Source: an uncultured Pelagibacteraceae bacterium
GTDB taxonomy: Bacteria; Pseudomonadota; Alphaproteobacteria; Pelagibacterales; Pelagibacteraceae
Direction of reading: 5' to 3'
DNA length: 64,000 nt
Assembly: GCA_902623785.1 (NCBI GenBank)
Contig: CACNVG010000004.1
Coordinates: forward strand, 1-64,000
In this document: one piece after another, positions 19,389-28,691 of the stretch
Numbering within the stretch: position 1 is the stretch's first letter
Layout: each line of letters starts with the position of its first letter
Translations under genes and position numbers: made by a program
Notes under the pieces: model-generated
Told to the model about the DNA's origin: nothing
The model's database searches: none
The model's input: only the letters and a program-made list of their open reading frames with translations

Positions 19389-21123
19389 ATCTGAAGAATT
19401 AATAAATAAGGTAAGAGAATATAATAAGTTTTTAAACCCTACAACTTTAACTAAAGCTTATAATTTTGCTCTTGAGGCTCACAAAAAACAAAAAAGGGAT
19501 GAAGGTGTGCCATACATCATCCATCCAATAGCTGTAGCAAATATTCTCTCGGATTTAAAACTTGATAGCGCAACTATTGCAACAGGATTATTACACGATA
19601 CGATTGAGGATACGAGAGCTACTTATAAAACAATCAAAGAAGAATTCGGTCAAGAAGTTGCTGATTTAGTGGAAGGGGTAACAAAAATCTCTGCATTTGA
19701 AAATCAAGCAGCTCAAGACTCTAAAGCTGAAAATTTTAGAAAATTAATCATAGCAACCTCCAAAGATATAAGGGTTCTTCTTGTAAAATTAGCTGACAGA
19801 CTTCATAACATGAGAACAATTAAATTTGTAAAACTAAAAGAAAAACAAATTAGAAAAGCTAAAGAAACGATGGAAATATATGCTCCATTAGCAGACAGAA
19901 TGGGCATGAATAGAATTAGAGATGAGTTGGAAGATCTTTCTTTTGAAATTTTAAATCCTGAGGCAAGACATCTCGTTAAGAAAAGACTTGATGAAATAAA
20001 AGAAAATAATATTTCAAATTTTAATATGATTTCTGAGGAGTTTCAAAAAATTTTAAAAGCAGAAGGATTAAATGTTAAAATATTTGGTAGAGAGAAAACA
20101 CCTTTTTCTATTTGGAGAAAAATTCAAAAAAAAAGAACTTCGCTAGAGCAAATCACAGATATAATCGGATTTAGGGTAATTGTTGACGATGTATCAGATT
20201 GCTATAAGACTTTAGGTATATTCCACAAAAAGTGGAATTGTATACCGGGAAGATTTAAAGATTATATTTCATCTCCTAAAATAAACAAATATCAATCATT
20301 ACATACCGCTATAATTGGTCCAAACAAACGACCTATTGAAATTCAATTAAGAACAATGCAGATGCACGAATACGCTCAAAGAGGAATTGCTTCTCATTGG
20401 AAATATAAATCTTCTGAAAAATTTAATTCTTTAACTTGGAAAGAATACGATTGGTTGAAAGATCTAGTTGAAATAATTGAAAGAAATGAAAATCCAGAGG
20501 ACTTTTATGAATATACTAAACTTCAGATGTTTCAAGAAAATGTATTTTGCTTTACACCAAAGGGATCTGTGATCAAACTTCCAAAAGATGCTACCCCAAT
20601 AGATTTTGCGTATGCTGTACATACACAAGTTGGAGATACTGCTATTGGATCAGAAATAAATGGTAAAGACAGTCATTTACAAAGTATCCTAAGAAATGGT
20701 GATGTGGTTAAGATTATAACATCAAAGAAAGAGTCACCATCCTTACATTGGTTAAGTTCAGCTAAAACAGGTAAAGCGAGAGCCGCAATTAGGAGATATT
20801 GGCAATATAGAGAAAATTCTAAATCAACTGACAAAATATATAATACTACTCTTTGGATCTCGTTACCTGATAAACCAGGTGTTCTCGGAACAGTGACTAC
20901 TATGATCGGAGAAAATCATGTAAACATTTCTAGTGTTGAAATGGTAGAAAAAACTAAAACCTCCATTAATTTTAGATTTAATTTAATTATTTCTGATCTC
21001 AAAAACTTTACAAAATTAATAAGTGAGTTAAAACAAAGAGAGTATAAATTTAAAATTATTAGACACAAAAACAAAAAATATGCTTTCTTTAAAAAATTCT
21101 TTGGCAGTTTTAAGAAAAACTGA
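19381..21123 (+). CDS. rel: Bifunctional (p)ppGpp synthetase/hydrolase, short form
   Basis: The long RelA/SpoT homologue that makes and degrades (p)ppGpp. The N-terminal HD hydrolase domain has HPIAVANIL and HDTIEDT (His72-Asp73, Glu76-Asp77), so hydrolysis looks intact. The synthetase domain (about 215-360) has GRFKDYISSPK and NKYQSLHTAI. A TGS domain (about 385-445) follows, then an ACT domain (about 500-575). At 580 aa it is well below the usual 700-740: the helical/zinc-finger (RIS) segment between TGS and ACT is reduced to roughly 50 residues. It overlaps folK by 8 bp and pyrE by 44 bp. Confidence 0.95.
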   Translation: MLKSEELINKVREYNKFLNPTTLTKAYNFALEAHKKQKRDEGVPYIIHPIAVANILSDLKLDSATIATGLLHDTIEDTRATYKTIKEEFGQEVADLVEGVTKISAFENQAAQDSKAENFRKLIIATSKDIRVLLVKLADRLHNMRTIKFVKLKEKQIRKAKETMEIYAPLADRMGMNRIRDELEDLSFEILNPEARHLVKKRLDEIKENNISNFNMISEEFQKILKAEGLNVKIFGREKTPFSIWRKIQKKRTSLEQITDIIGFRVIVDDVSDCYKTLGIFHKKWNCIPGRFKDYISSPKINKYQSLHTAIIGPNKRPIEIQLRTMQMHEYAQRGIASHWKYKSSEKFNSLTWKEYDWLKDLVEIIERNENPEDFYEYTKLQMFQENVFCFTPKGSVIKLPKDATPIDFAYAVHTQVGDTAIGSEINGKDSHLQSILRNGDVVKIITSKKESPSLHWLSSAKTGKARAAIRRYWQYRENSKSTDKIYNTTLWISLPDKPGVLGTVTTMIGENHVNISSVEMVEKTKTSINFRFNLIISDLKNFTKLISELKQREYKFKIIRHKNKKYAFFKKFFGSFKKN

Positions 21124-21661
21124 CGCTCTTTTAGAAGGACACTTCGTACTTTCATCTGGTCTACATTCACCCCAATATGTTCAATGCGCCAAGCTTTTAA
21201 GCAAACCAACTCAAGCTAAAAAATTTATAAGTTCCTTAGCAACAAAAATTAAAAGAAATATTAAAAGTTTTGATGTTATTCTATCTCCAGCAATGGGAGG
21301 TGTAATTATTGGTTATGAGATAGGAAGATTGTTAAAAAAAGAGACTATTTTTTGTGAAAGAGTAGATAAAAAATTTAAACTTAGAAGAGGTTTTAATATT
21401 AAAAAAAAAGCAAAAGTATTAATAGTAGAGGACGTAATCACTACAGGAAAATCTTCATTGGAGTGTGTAAGACTCATAAAAAATTTTGGTGGAAAGTTTG
21501 TTGGAGTTGCTTGCTTAATAGACAGGTCGAAAAAATTAAAAATGTCCAAAAAAATTATATCTCAAGTAAAATTAGATATTCCTGTTTATAAGAGAAATAA
21601 ATTACCAACTCATTTGAAGAATATTCAAATTACAAAACCAGGAAGTAGATATCTAAGATAA
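21080..21661 (+). CDS. pyrE: Orotate phosphoribosyltransferase
   Basis: Transfers phosphoribosyl from PRPP to orotate, giving OMP. The 193-aa type I fold has GHFVLSSGLHSPQYVQC for orotate, SPAMGGVIIGYEIGR, and the PRPP loop VLIVEDVITTGKSS. It starts inside the end of rel (44-bp overlap in another frame) and its stop shares a base with the pdxJ start. A later start would cut the conserved N-terminal helix, so the overlap is probably real. Confidence 0.95.
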   Translation: MLSLKNSLAVLRKTDALLEGHFVLSSGLHSPQYVQCAKLLSKPTQAKKFISSLATKIKRNIKSFDVILSPAMGGVIIGYEIGRLLKKETIFCERVDKKFKLRRGFNIKKKAKVLIVEDVITTGKSSLECVRLIKNFGGKFVGVACLIDRSKKLKMSKKIISQVKLDIPVYKRNKLPTHLKNIQITKPGSRYLR

Positions 21662-22374
21662 TGTCTAAACTCGGTGTTAACATTGATCATGTGGCTACAT
21701 TAAGAAATGCTAGAGGAGAAAATCATCCAAATATTTTAAAGTTTGCAGATATTGCGGTAAATTCTGGAGCTGACTCTATAACAGTTCATCTTAGAGAAGA
21801 CAGAAGACATATTAAAGATTTAGATTTAAAAAAACTTTGTAAAAAAAAAATTAAAATAAACTTAGAGATGGCATGTAATAACAAGATGTTAAAAATTGCT
21901 CTTAGAAACATGCCTAACTATGTTTGTATAGTACCAGAAAAAAGAAAAGAAATTACCACAGAAGGGGGAATAGATTTAAAAAAAAATTTTCATAATTTAA
22001 AAAAAATTATATCTAAACTTAATAAAGCTAAAATTAGAACAAGTTTATTTATAGACCCTTCAAAACAAAATATTGAAATCTCAAAAAAAATAGGAACGAA
22101 ATGCGTTGAACTGCACACAGGAAAAATATCAATTTTAGTAAAAAAAGGTGCTAAATTTTCAAATGAATTAAAGAGAATTAAAGATGCAAGTAAATTAGCA
22201 TTTGATTATGACATTGAAGTACATGCAGGACACGGCTTAGATTACAAAACAACAAAAATTTTGAGAAAAATTCCATACATAAAAGAATTTAATATTGGTC
22301 ACTTTATCATAGGTGAAAGTTTAGAGTCTGGTATGCCCAGTATTATTAAAGAATTCAAAAAGATCGTGAGATGA
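21661..22374 (+). CDS. pdxJ: Pyridoxine 5'-phosphate synthase
   Basis: The TIM-barrel enzyme of the DXP-dependent vitamin B6 route, joining 1-deoxyxylulose 5-phosphate and 3-amino-2-oxopropyl phosphate. It opens with LGVNIDHVATLRNARG, continues VHLREDRRHI, INLEMACN and CIVPEKRKEITTEGG, and ends with VHAGHGLDY and FNIGHFIIGES. The 237 aa are full length. The stop overlaps the acpS start by 4 bp; pdxJ-acpS-lepB-rnc-recO is a common alphaproteobacterial order. Confidence 0.97.
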   Translation: MSKLGVNIDHVATLRNARGENHPNILKFADIAVNSGADSITVHLREDRRHIKDLDLKKLCKKKIKINLEMACNNKMLKIALRNMPNYVCIVPEKRKEITTEGGIDLKKNFHNLKKIISKLNKAKIRTSLFIDPSKQNIEISKKIGTKCVELHTGKISILVKKGAKFSNELKRIKDASKLAFDYDIEVHAGHGLDYKTTKILRKIPYIKEFNIGHFIIGESLESGMPSIIKEFKKIVR

Positions 22375-22766
22375 CTTTAAATATTTTTGGTGTAGGAACA
22401 GACATTGTTAAAAATAGTCGTATAAAAAAACTTATTAAAAACAAAAAATTTATTAATAGAATATTCACATCTAGTGAAATTAAAGATTCAAAAAAAATTA
22501 ATCAGAAAGTTTTGTTTTTTTCAAAAAGATTCGCTGCTAAGGAAGCTTTCGTAAAATCTCTTGGTACTGGTTTTGCTCATAATATTAATTTTAAAGATAT
22601 AAATGTATCAAAAAAAAGAAGTGGCAAACCTCACCTTACTTTAAGCAATAAGTTAAAAGATATATTAAAAAGAAAACTTAAATTGAAAAAAGTTAAAATT
22701 TTTCTGTCATTATCAGATGAAAGAGAATATTCAGTTGCATACGTTATAACTCAAAAGATTAAATGA
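22371..22766 (+). CDS. acpS: Holo-[acyl-carrier-protein] synthase
   Basis: Transfers 4'-phosphopantetheine from CoA to acyl carrier protein. The 131-aa protein has GVGTDIVKNSRI with the metal-binding Asp, RIFTSSEI, and RFAAKEAFVKSLGTG with the Glu and Lys of the active site. It lies between pdxJ and lepB with 4-bp overlaps on each side. Confidence 0.95.
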   Translation: MTLNIFGVGTDIVKNSRIKKLIKNKKFINRIFTSSEIKDSKKINQKVLFFSKRFAAKEAFVKSLGTGFAHNINFKDINVSKKRSGKPHLTLSNKLKDILKRKLKLKKVKIFLSLSDEREYSVAYVITQKIK

Positions 22767-23488
22767 AACAAAAAATTATAGATAATATCAAAACTATTTT
22801 TTATGCTTTAGTAATTGCTATTGTAATTAGGTCTTTATTCATTCAACCTTTTTATATACCGTCATCATCAATGGAGCCTACTTTGTTGGTAGGAGATAGA
22901 ATTTTTGTAACTAAATATACTTATGGATATAGCAAGCATTCGTTTCCTTTTAGTTTAGGCCCCATTAAAAAACGTATTTTTTTTGATGAACCAGAAAGAG
23001 GGGACATTATTGTATTCAAAACTCCTGCGGATAACAGAACCGATTATATTAAAAGACTTATAGGTGGACCAGGAGACAAGATTCAATTTATAGACGGTAA
23101 TCTATATCTTAACGATGTTGAAATTCTTAAATCTAAAGTGAAGTTAGAAAATGAAATATATTGTGGTGGTGAAGTTTTAGAAACAAATCTTTTTGAAGAA
23201 AAAATAGAAAATAAAAAATATTTAACTGCTTATAATAATTTTGGATCGTATCAAAATTCAGATGAATTTGTTGTACCTGATAATCATTATTTTTTTTTAG
23301 GAGACAATAGAGATTGTTCAAAGGATAGCCGATTTTTAACAAGTGTTGGCTATGTACACCGCGATAATATTGTTGGTAAGGCTAGATTTATTTTTTTTTC
23401 AACAGACAAAAAAATAGGAAGATTTATTGAAATTTGGAAATGGAATAAAAGTTTTAGATTAGACAGATTCTTTAAAAAAATTAAATAA
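22763..23488 (+). CDS. lepB: Signal peptidase I
   Basis: Inner-membrane peptidase that removes Sec and Tat signal peptides. One N-terminal membrane segment (about residues 11-29) is followed by the catalytic Ser36 in PSSSMEPTLLVGD, the general-base Lys97 in DYIKRLIGGPGD and box E FLGDNRDCSKDSR. The 241 aa are typical. It overlaps acpS by 4 bp and rnc by 1 bp. Confidence 0.97.
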   Translation: MKQKIIDNIKTIFYALVIAIVIRSLFIQPFYIPSSSMEPTLLVGDRIFVTKYTYGYSKHSFPFSLGPIKKRIFFDEPERGDIIVFKTPADNRTDYIKRLIGGPGDKIQFIDGNLYLNDVEILKSKVKLENEIYCGGEVLETNLFEEKIENKKYLTAYNNFGSYQNSDEFVVPDNHYFFLGDNRDCSKDSRFLTSVGYVHRDNIVGKARFIFFSTDKKIGRFIEIWKWNKSFRLDRFFKKIK

Positions 23489-24150
23489 TGAAAAAAAATA
23501 TAAGTTCTTTTGAAAAAATAATAGGTGTTAAATTTAAAAATCAAAATCTCCTACTACAAAGCCTAACACATAAAAGTAATAATCCACTTAATAACAATGA
23601 AAAATTAGAATTTTTAGGTGATAGAGTATTAGGATTAGTTATATCAAAAAATTTATATAAATTATTTCCAAATGATAAAGAAGGAGATCTTGATAAAAAA
23701 TTGGCATCATTAGTTAATAGGAAAAGATGTGTTGAAATTTCTAATTATTTATCTTTAAAGGATTATGTTTTAGTAGGAGACAACAAAGAAAATTTAAAAA
23801 TAGAGAATAAAATTTTAGCAGATACAGTTGAATCAATAGTTGGTGCCTTGTATTTAGATCAAGGATTAGAAGTAACTGAAAAATTCATTTTAAATTACTG
23901 GAAAAGATTTCTAAATGAAAAATTAACAATTTATAGAGATCCAAAAACAATGCTTCAAGAATATTCTCTTAAATTGTATAAAACTCTCCCAGTTTATAAT
24001 GTAATAGAAAACAAAGGGCCAAGACATAAACCTGTTATAAAAGTTTCAGTCAAAATAAAAAATTCAAAAAAATATTTGGGAATTGGTAATTCTAAAAAAG
24101 AAGCCGAACAGAAAGCTGCTTTAAAATTATTGGATACTTTTAAAAAATGA
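23488..24150 (+). CDS. rnc: Ribonuclease III
   Basis: Double-strand RNA endonuclease that processes rRNA and structured messages. The 220-aa protein has the signature LEFLGDRVLGLVISK, DTVESIVGALYLDQG with the second acidic cluster, and a C-terminal double-stranded RNA-binding domain (DPKTMLQEYSL through KKEAEQKAALKLL). It sits between lepB and recO with 1- and 4-bp overlaps. Confidence 0.97.
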   Translation: MKKNISSFEKIIGVKFKNQNLLLQSLTHKSNNPLNNNEKLEFLGDRVLGLVISKNLYKLFPNDKEGDLDKKLASLVNRKRCVEISNYLSLKDYVLVGDNKENLKIENKILADTVESIVGALYLDQGLEVTEKFILNYWKRFLNEKLTIYRDPKTMLQEYSLKLYKTLPVYNVIENKGPRHKPVIKVSVKIKNSKKYLGIGNSKKEAEQKAALKLLDTFKK

Positions 24151-24827
24151 ATTGGACAGATACAGGTATTTTGTTGTCAAAGAATAAATTTCAAGAAAAT
24201 TCAACTATTGTTAATTTTTATACTAAAAATCACGGTAAATGCTCAGGTATTATTTTTGGAGCATCATCAAAAAAAATCAAAAATTATTTACAAATTGGTA
24301 ATGAACTTCATTTAAATTATAATTCAAAAACTGATGATAGTTTTGGTTATTTTCAAGTTGAAATTTTAAAAGTAAACACTCCAATATTTTTCACAGAAAA
24401 AAGATCTATGTATTGCATTAATGCAGCATTAAATTTAGTAAAATTACTAACTGTGGAAAATCAAGAGAATATATCAATTTATGAGCTGGTTCATAAGTTG
24501 TTTTCAATTTTAGAAAAAGAAGATTGGTATATTAATTATATTTTTTGGGAACTTGATTTTCTAAGATTGATTGGTTTTGACTTAAATGTAAAGAAATATG
24601 CAAAAAAAGAGTCCAATGGAAAGGATGAATTTTTTATTACTACAAATCTAAAAAAAATTAAAGTTCCTAATTTTCTTATTTCCAAAAGAGGAGATAATGT
24701 AAATAATCAAGATATTATAGACGGTTTGAATCTTATAAGTGAGTATTTACAAACAAATCTTTTTCTACCTAACAGTATTAATTTTCCTCATCAAAGAAAA
24801 AAATTCATAGACGATTTTAAATCTTAA
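24147..24827 (+). CDS. recO: DNA repair protein RecO
   Basis: RecFOR-pathway mediator that loads RecA on SSB-coated gaps. The 226-aa protein has an N-terminal OB fold (DTGILLSKNKFQENSTIVNFYT and HGKCSGIIFGASSKK), an all-helical middle and the usual FWELDFLRLIGFDLN motif. The zinc-binding cysteines found in some RecO proteins are absent. It overlaps rnc by 4 bp, and its stop overlaps the convergent hemB stop by 4 bp. Confidence 0.93.
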   Translation: MNWTDTGILLSKNKFQENSTIVNFYTKNHGKCSGIIFGASSKKIKNYLQIGNELHLNYNSKTDDSFGYFQVEILKVNTPIFFTEKRSMYCINAALNLVKLLTVENQENISIYELVHKLFSILEKEDWYINYIFWELDFLRLIGFDLNVKKYAKKESNGKDEFFITTNLKKIKVPNFLISKRGDNVNNQDIIDGLNLISEYLQTNLFLPNSINFPHQRKKFIDDFKS

Positions 24828-25819
24828 TTTTTAATAATTTTGTCTATTCTATCTGCAAAATATGAAATAATTGCATTAGCACCAGCTCTTTTAAATGACA
24901 TAAGTGTTTCATAAATAGAGTTTTCATTTATTAATCCCTTGTTAATACCATTCATTAACAAACTATATTCACCTGAAACCTGATAAGCCAAAACTGGTAT
25001 TTTAAAATTTTCTTTCACTTTTTTAATTATATCGAGGTAGGGAAGACCAGGTTTCACCATCACAAGATCTGCTCCTTCTTTAATATCTAATGCTACTTCT
25101 CTTAAAGCTTCTTCAGAATTACTGAAGTCCATCTGATATGTTTTCTTGTCACCTTTTAAAGATTTTTTAGATCCAACTGCATCTCTAAAGGGACCATAAA
25201 ACGAAGATGCGTATTTTACAGCATAAGATAATATTTTAATCTCCTTAAGTGAATTATTATCAAGCTCTTGTCTAATTTCACCAATACGCCCATCCATCAT
25301 ATCTGATGGTGCTATAACATCGCTACCCATTTGAGCTTGTAACAGAGATTGTTGAATTAATATTTCTATTGTTTCATCATTAAGAATTTTTTTATCCCTT
25401 AAAATACCATCATGTCCATGCGATGTGTAAGGATCTAAAGCAACATCAGTCATTATCCCGATTTCATTTTTGTATTTATCTTTAATTTTTCTAATAGCAT
25501 TACAAACTAAGTTATTTTCATTTAAAGCTTCACTACCATAAGAGTCTTTTAAACCAATATTTGTTTGAGGAAAAATTGCTACCATTGGAATTTTTAGTTT
25601 TAGAGCTCTATCAACAATTTGGCTAAGTTTATCTACACTATATCTGTTAACTTCAGGCATAGTTTTAATTGGAATCTTTTTATTTTTTCCCTCTGTTACA
25701 AAAATTGGTAATATGAAATCATTACTAGAAAGAGTGTTTTCTCTAACCAATCTTCTCATCCAATCAGTTTTCCTTGATCTTCTCATTCTCAATTTGGGGT
25801 ATTTACCAGTGATAATCAT
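24824..25819 (-). CDS. hemB: Delta-aminolevulinic acid dehydratase (porphobilinogen synthase)
   Basis: Joins two 5-aminolevulinates to porphobilinogen in heme synthesis. The 331-aa barrel has AVKYASSFYGPFRDAVGS and VMVKPGLPYLD (Schiff-base lysines) and AYQVSGEYSL. The metal-site loop reads DVALDPYTSHGHDG, with Asp/Ala where zinc enzymes have three Cys, so this is the Mg-type enzyme. I prefer ATG at 25819; an in-frame TTG two codons upstream would add only two residues. It is convergent with recO. Confidence 0.95.
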   Translation of the reverse strand: MIITGKYPKLRMRRSRKTDWMRRLVRENTLSSNDFILPIFVTEGKNKKIPIKTMPEVNRYSVDKLSQIVDRALKLKIPMVAIFPQTNIGLKDSYGSEALNENNLVCNAIRKIKDKYKNEIGIMTDVALDPYTSHGHDGILRDKKILNDETIEILIQQSLLQAQMGSDVIAPSDMMDGRIGEIRQELDNNSLKEIKILSYAVKYASSFYGPFRDAVGSKKSLKGDKKTYQMDFSNSEEALREVALDIKEGADLVMVKPGLPYLDIIKKVKENFKIPVLAYQVSGEYSLLMNGINKGLINENSIYETLMSFKRAGANAIISYFADRIDKIIKN

Positions 25820-25894
25820 TCTCAATGTTTTTTAATGCGACAATAGTAATATATATAAAATTAGTTTATAAGCTATTAATAAAAAAGTTATAAA

Positions 25895-26485
25895 ATGTCA
25901 CTATCATTTAACGATTTCCAAAAACAAGATATCAAATTTGATATTACTAAACTTCGAGAAGCTTGCACAAAAGTTTTAAACTTAAAAGGTTTTGACACAA
26001 GCCTTGGAATACCACACTTTGCAGGAATTTCATTAAATCAGATACCAGGGGATCCAGAATCAATTAAAGGAAACAATGTTCGTGGAGTATTTTGGACAAA
26101 ACCTAGCGGCGATGGAAAAGAAGTTTTAAGGGATAAAATGATTGATGAGGGGAAGTATACACAGTTTATAGATGAATATAAAGATACTTACTTTAAAACA
26201 GTTTATGAAGAATTATCAAAAAAATATAAATTAGGTCGAGTTAGATTATTGTTGAAGGAACCAAGATCAACTTTAAGTTGGCATCGTGATCCAGAGCCTA
26301 GACTTCACATACCAATTATAACAAACCCTGGATGCATAATGGTAATTGACAATGTAGCTAAACATATGCCAGCCGATGGGTCAGTTTGGATTACAAATAA
26401 TAGAAAATATCACAATGCATTTAATGGGGGTGAAGAAAATAGAATTCATCTTGTTGCTTGTGTACTTGATTACAAATTTAATTAA
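25895..26485 (+). CDS. Aspartyl/asparaginyl beta-hydroxylase-like Fe(II)/2-oxoglutarate oxygenase
   Basis: The 196-aa cupin-fold protein has a complete iron triad: His130 and Asp132 in SWHRDPEPRLHIPI and His173 in KYHNAFNGG, with Arg183 (NRIHLVACV) placed to bind 2-oxoglutarate. The DPEPR-HIPI pattern is typical of the aspartyl/asparaginyl beta-hydroxylase family, whose bacterial members hydroxylate peptides or small molecules. The substrate is not evident. It lies between hemB (divergent) and rpiB, whose TTG start is two bases after this stop. Confidence 0.8.
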   Translation: MSLSFNDFQKQDIKFDITKLREACTKVLNLKGFDTSLGIPHFAGISLNQIPGDPESIKGNNVRGVFWTKPSGDGKEVLRDKMIDEGKYTQFIDEYKDTYFKTVYEELSKKYKLGRVRLLLKEPRSTLSWHRDPEPRLHIPIITNPGCIMVIDNVAKHMPADGSVWITNNRKYHNAFNGGEENRIHLVACVLDYKFN

Positions 26486-26486
26486 T

Positions 26487-26915
26487 TTGAATAAAATTTA
26501 TATATCTTCAGACCACGCTGGATTTAAACTAAAAGAAAAAATAAAATATTCATTAAAAAAGAAAAAATTAAAAATTTTCGATTTAGGACCTAGTAATGAT
26601 AATTCTGTAGATTATCCAGATTTTGCAAAAAAATTAGCAAAAAGTGTTTCAAAAAGTAAAAAAAATCGTGGGATTTTGGTTTGTGGCTCAGGTGTTGGAA
26701 TGTCAATAGTCGCAAACAAGGTTAAAAATATAAGGGCCGCATTGTGTTATAGCATCGAAAATACTAAATTATCGAGATTACATAATGATGCCAATATAAT
26801 CGCTTTAGGATCGAGACTTATTAGCGCAAAATTAGCTTTAAATTGTGTTAATATTTTTTTGAAAACTAGATTCGAAAGTGGTAGACACTTGAGAAGAGTT
26901 AAAAAAATAAAATAA
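26487..26915 (+). CDS. rpiB: Ribose-5-phosphate isomerase B
   Basis: Interconverts ribose 5-phosphate and ribulose 5-phosphate. The 142-aa protein begins MNKIYISSDHAGFKLKE from a TTG codon one base after the previous stop codon. The frame is open further upstream, but that would overlap 100 bp of the hydroxylase with no family similarity. Motifs are VDYPDFAKKLA, LVCGSGVGMSIVANK with the catalytic Cys, and SRLHNDANIIALGSR. glyA follows after three bases, the standard rpiB-glyA-nrdR-rib order. Confidence 0.93.
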   Translation: MNKIYISSDHAGFKLKEKIKYSLKKKKLKIFDLGPSNDNSVDYPDFAKKLAKSVSKSKKNRGILVCGSGVGMSIVANKVKNIRAALCYSIENTKLSRLHNDANIIALGSRLISAKLALNCVNIFLKTRFESGRHLRRVKKIK

Positions 26916-26918
26916 ATT

Positions 26919-28229
26919 ATGTCTAGTGAAGGTAAATATACAAATATAGAGTATCAAAACTTTTTTGAAAAAAACTTATCAGATACTGATCCGGAAATAT
27001 ATAAAGCTATTAATGATGAGTTAGCTAGGCAACAACAACATATTGAACTAATTGCATCAGAGAATATTGTTTCTAATGCTCTTCTAGAAGCTCAGGGATC
27101 TGTATTAACAAATAAGTATGCTGAAGGTTATCCAGGAAAAAGATATTATAACGGATGCGATCATGTTGATGTAGCTGAAAACTTAGCTAACGAAAGACTA
27201 AAAAAATTATTTAATTGTAAATTTGCTAACAGCCAACCTCACTCTGGAGCTCAAGCTAATGGTGCAGTCTTCTTAGCATTACTAAAACCTGGCGATACTA
27301 TAATGGGAATGAGTTTAAATTCTGGTGGTCACCTTACTCACGGATCAAAAGCTTCTGTATCTGGAAAATGGTTTAATGCTATTGCATATGATGTAGATAA
27401 AAAAACTGAATTATTAGATTATGAATCTATAGAGAAACTTGCTGTTGAGAATAAACCAAAACTTATAATTGCAGGTGGAAGTGCATATTCTAGACAAATA
27501 GATTTTAAAAAATTTAGAGAGATCGCAGATAAAGTAGGTGCATACTTTATGGTAGATATGGCGCACTTTTCTGGTTTAGTTGCAGGTAAAGGTTATCCAA
27601 ATCCAGTAGAGTATGCTGATGTTGTTACTTCAACAACTCATAAAGTTTTTAGAAGTGCACGTGGTGGAATTATTCTAACTAATAATGAAGCTTTGTCTAA
27701 AAAATTTAATTCTGCAGTTTTCCCAGGTTATCAAGGTGGACCTTTGATGCACATAATTGCTGCAAAAGCAGTTGGGTTCCTTGAAGCATTAAAACCAGAA
27801 TTTAGAAATTATATTTCAAATGTAATGGCAAATGCAAAAATTTTAGCTGAGACATTAAAAAATAATGGTTTTAAAATATATTCAGGCGGAACTGATACAC
27901 ATTTAATGTTAGTAGACTTAAGGCCATTCAATGTAAAAGGAAATATTGCAGCAGATAGTTTATGTAGAGCTAACATAACATGTAATAAAAATGGAATTCC
28001 ATATGATACAGAAAGCCCAATGATAACATCTGGTATAAGATTAGGGACACAAGCTGCTACTACAAGAGGGTTTGGCTTAGATGAATTTAAAAAAGTAGGT
28101 GAACTAATAACCAAAACAATTAAAGGTTTATCAGCAAATCCAGATGATAATTCGAAAGTTGAAGCAGAAGTAAGAGAAGAAGTGATTTCACTGTGCTCTA
28201 AATTTCCGATTTATAAAAACTTAAAATAG
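26919..28229 (+). CDS. glyA: Serine hydroxymethyltransferase
   Basis: PLP enzyme interconverting serine plus THF with glycine plus 5,10-methylene-THF. The 436-aa protein has [26 protein letters not shown], the PLP lysine in [13 protein letters not shown] (near residue 240) and the C-terminal [15 protein letters not shown]. It connects directly with the glycine and one-carbon units made by the sarcosine oxidase in this window. The gene lies between rpiB and nrdR with gaps of 3 bp each. Confidence 0.98.
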   Translation: MSSEGKYTNIEYQNFFEKNLSDTDPEIYKAINDELARQQQHIELIASENIVSNALLEAQGSVLTNKYAEGYPGKRYYNGCDHVDVAENLANERLKKLFNCKFANSQPHSGAQANGAVFLALLKPGDTIMGMSLNSGGHLTHGSKASVSGKWFNAIAYDVDKKTELLDYESIEKLAVENKPKLIIAGGSAYSRQIDFKKFREIADKVGAYFMVDMAHFSGLVAGKGYPNPVEYADVVTSTTHKVFRSARGGIILTNNEALSKKFNSAVFPGYQGGPLMHIIAAKAVGFLEALKPEFRNYISNVMANAKILAETLKNNGFKIYSGGTDTHLMLVDLRPFNVKGNIAADSLCRANITCNKNGIPYDTESPMITSGIRLGTQAATTRGFGLDEFKKVGELITKTIKGLSANPDDNSKVEAEVREEVISLCSKFPIYKNLK

Positions 28230-28232
28230 TAA

Positions 28233-28691
28233 ATGATTTGTCCAATTTGTAAAAAAGGTGAAACATCGGTTGTGGATTCACGTCCAACTGAAGACGGCAC
28301 AACTATTAGACGTAGAAGATTATGTATTTGTGGTGAAAGATTTACCACTTTTGAAAGAATTCAATTTAGAGAATTAATGGTAGTTAAAAAAAATGGAAGA
28401 AAGTCTCCATTTGATAGAGATAAATTATCAAAGTCAATTTATATCGCTTTAAAAAAAAGACCCATTGACACTGACACAGTTGAAAAATTTATAACAAATA
28501 TTTCTCGAGCCCTTGAAGAAATAGGTCAAAATGAAATTTCTTCTAATGCAATTGGAAAAATGGTTATGGATGGTTTAAAAAATTTAGACCCAGTAGCTTA
28601 TGTAAGATTTGCATCTGTTTATAGAAATTTTAGAGAAGAAAAAGACTTTGTACAATTTGTAGACAAAATAGATGTCTTCAAAAAAAGATAA
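28233..28691 (+). CDS. nrdR: Transcriptional repressor NrdR
   Basis: Nucleotide-sensing repressor of ribonucleotide reductase genes. The 152-aa protein has an N-terminal zinc ribbon ([10 protein letters not shown], then [17 protein letters not shown]) and an ATP-cone (about 49-139, [17 protein letters not shown]). The second zinc knuckle reads CICGERFTT: the two cysteines are separated by one residue instead of the usual two. glyA precedes it and ribD overlaps its end by 20 bp. Confidence 0.95.
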   Translation: MICPICKKGETSVVDSRPTEDGTTIRRRRLCICGERFTTFERIQFRELMVVKKNGRKSPFDRDKLSKSIYIALKKRPIDTDTVEKFITNISRALEEIGQNEISSNAIGKMVMDGLKNLDPVAYVRFASVYRNFREEKDFVQFVDKIDVFKKR

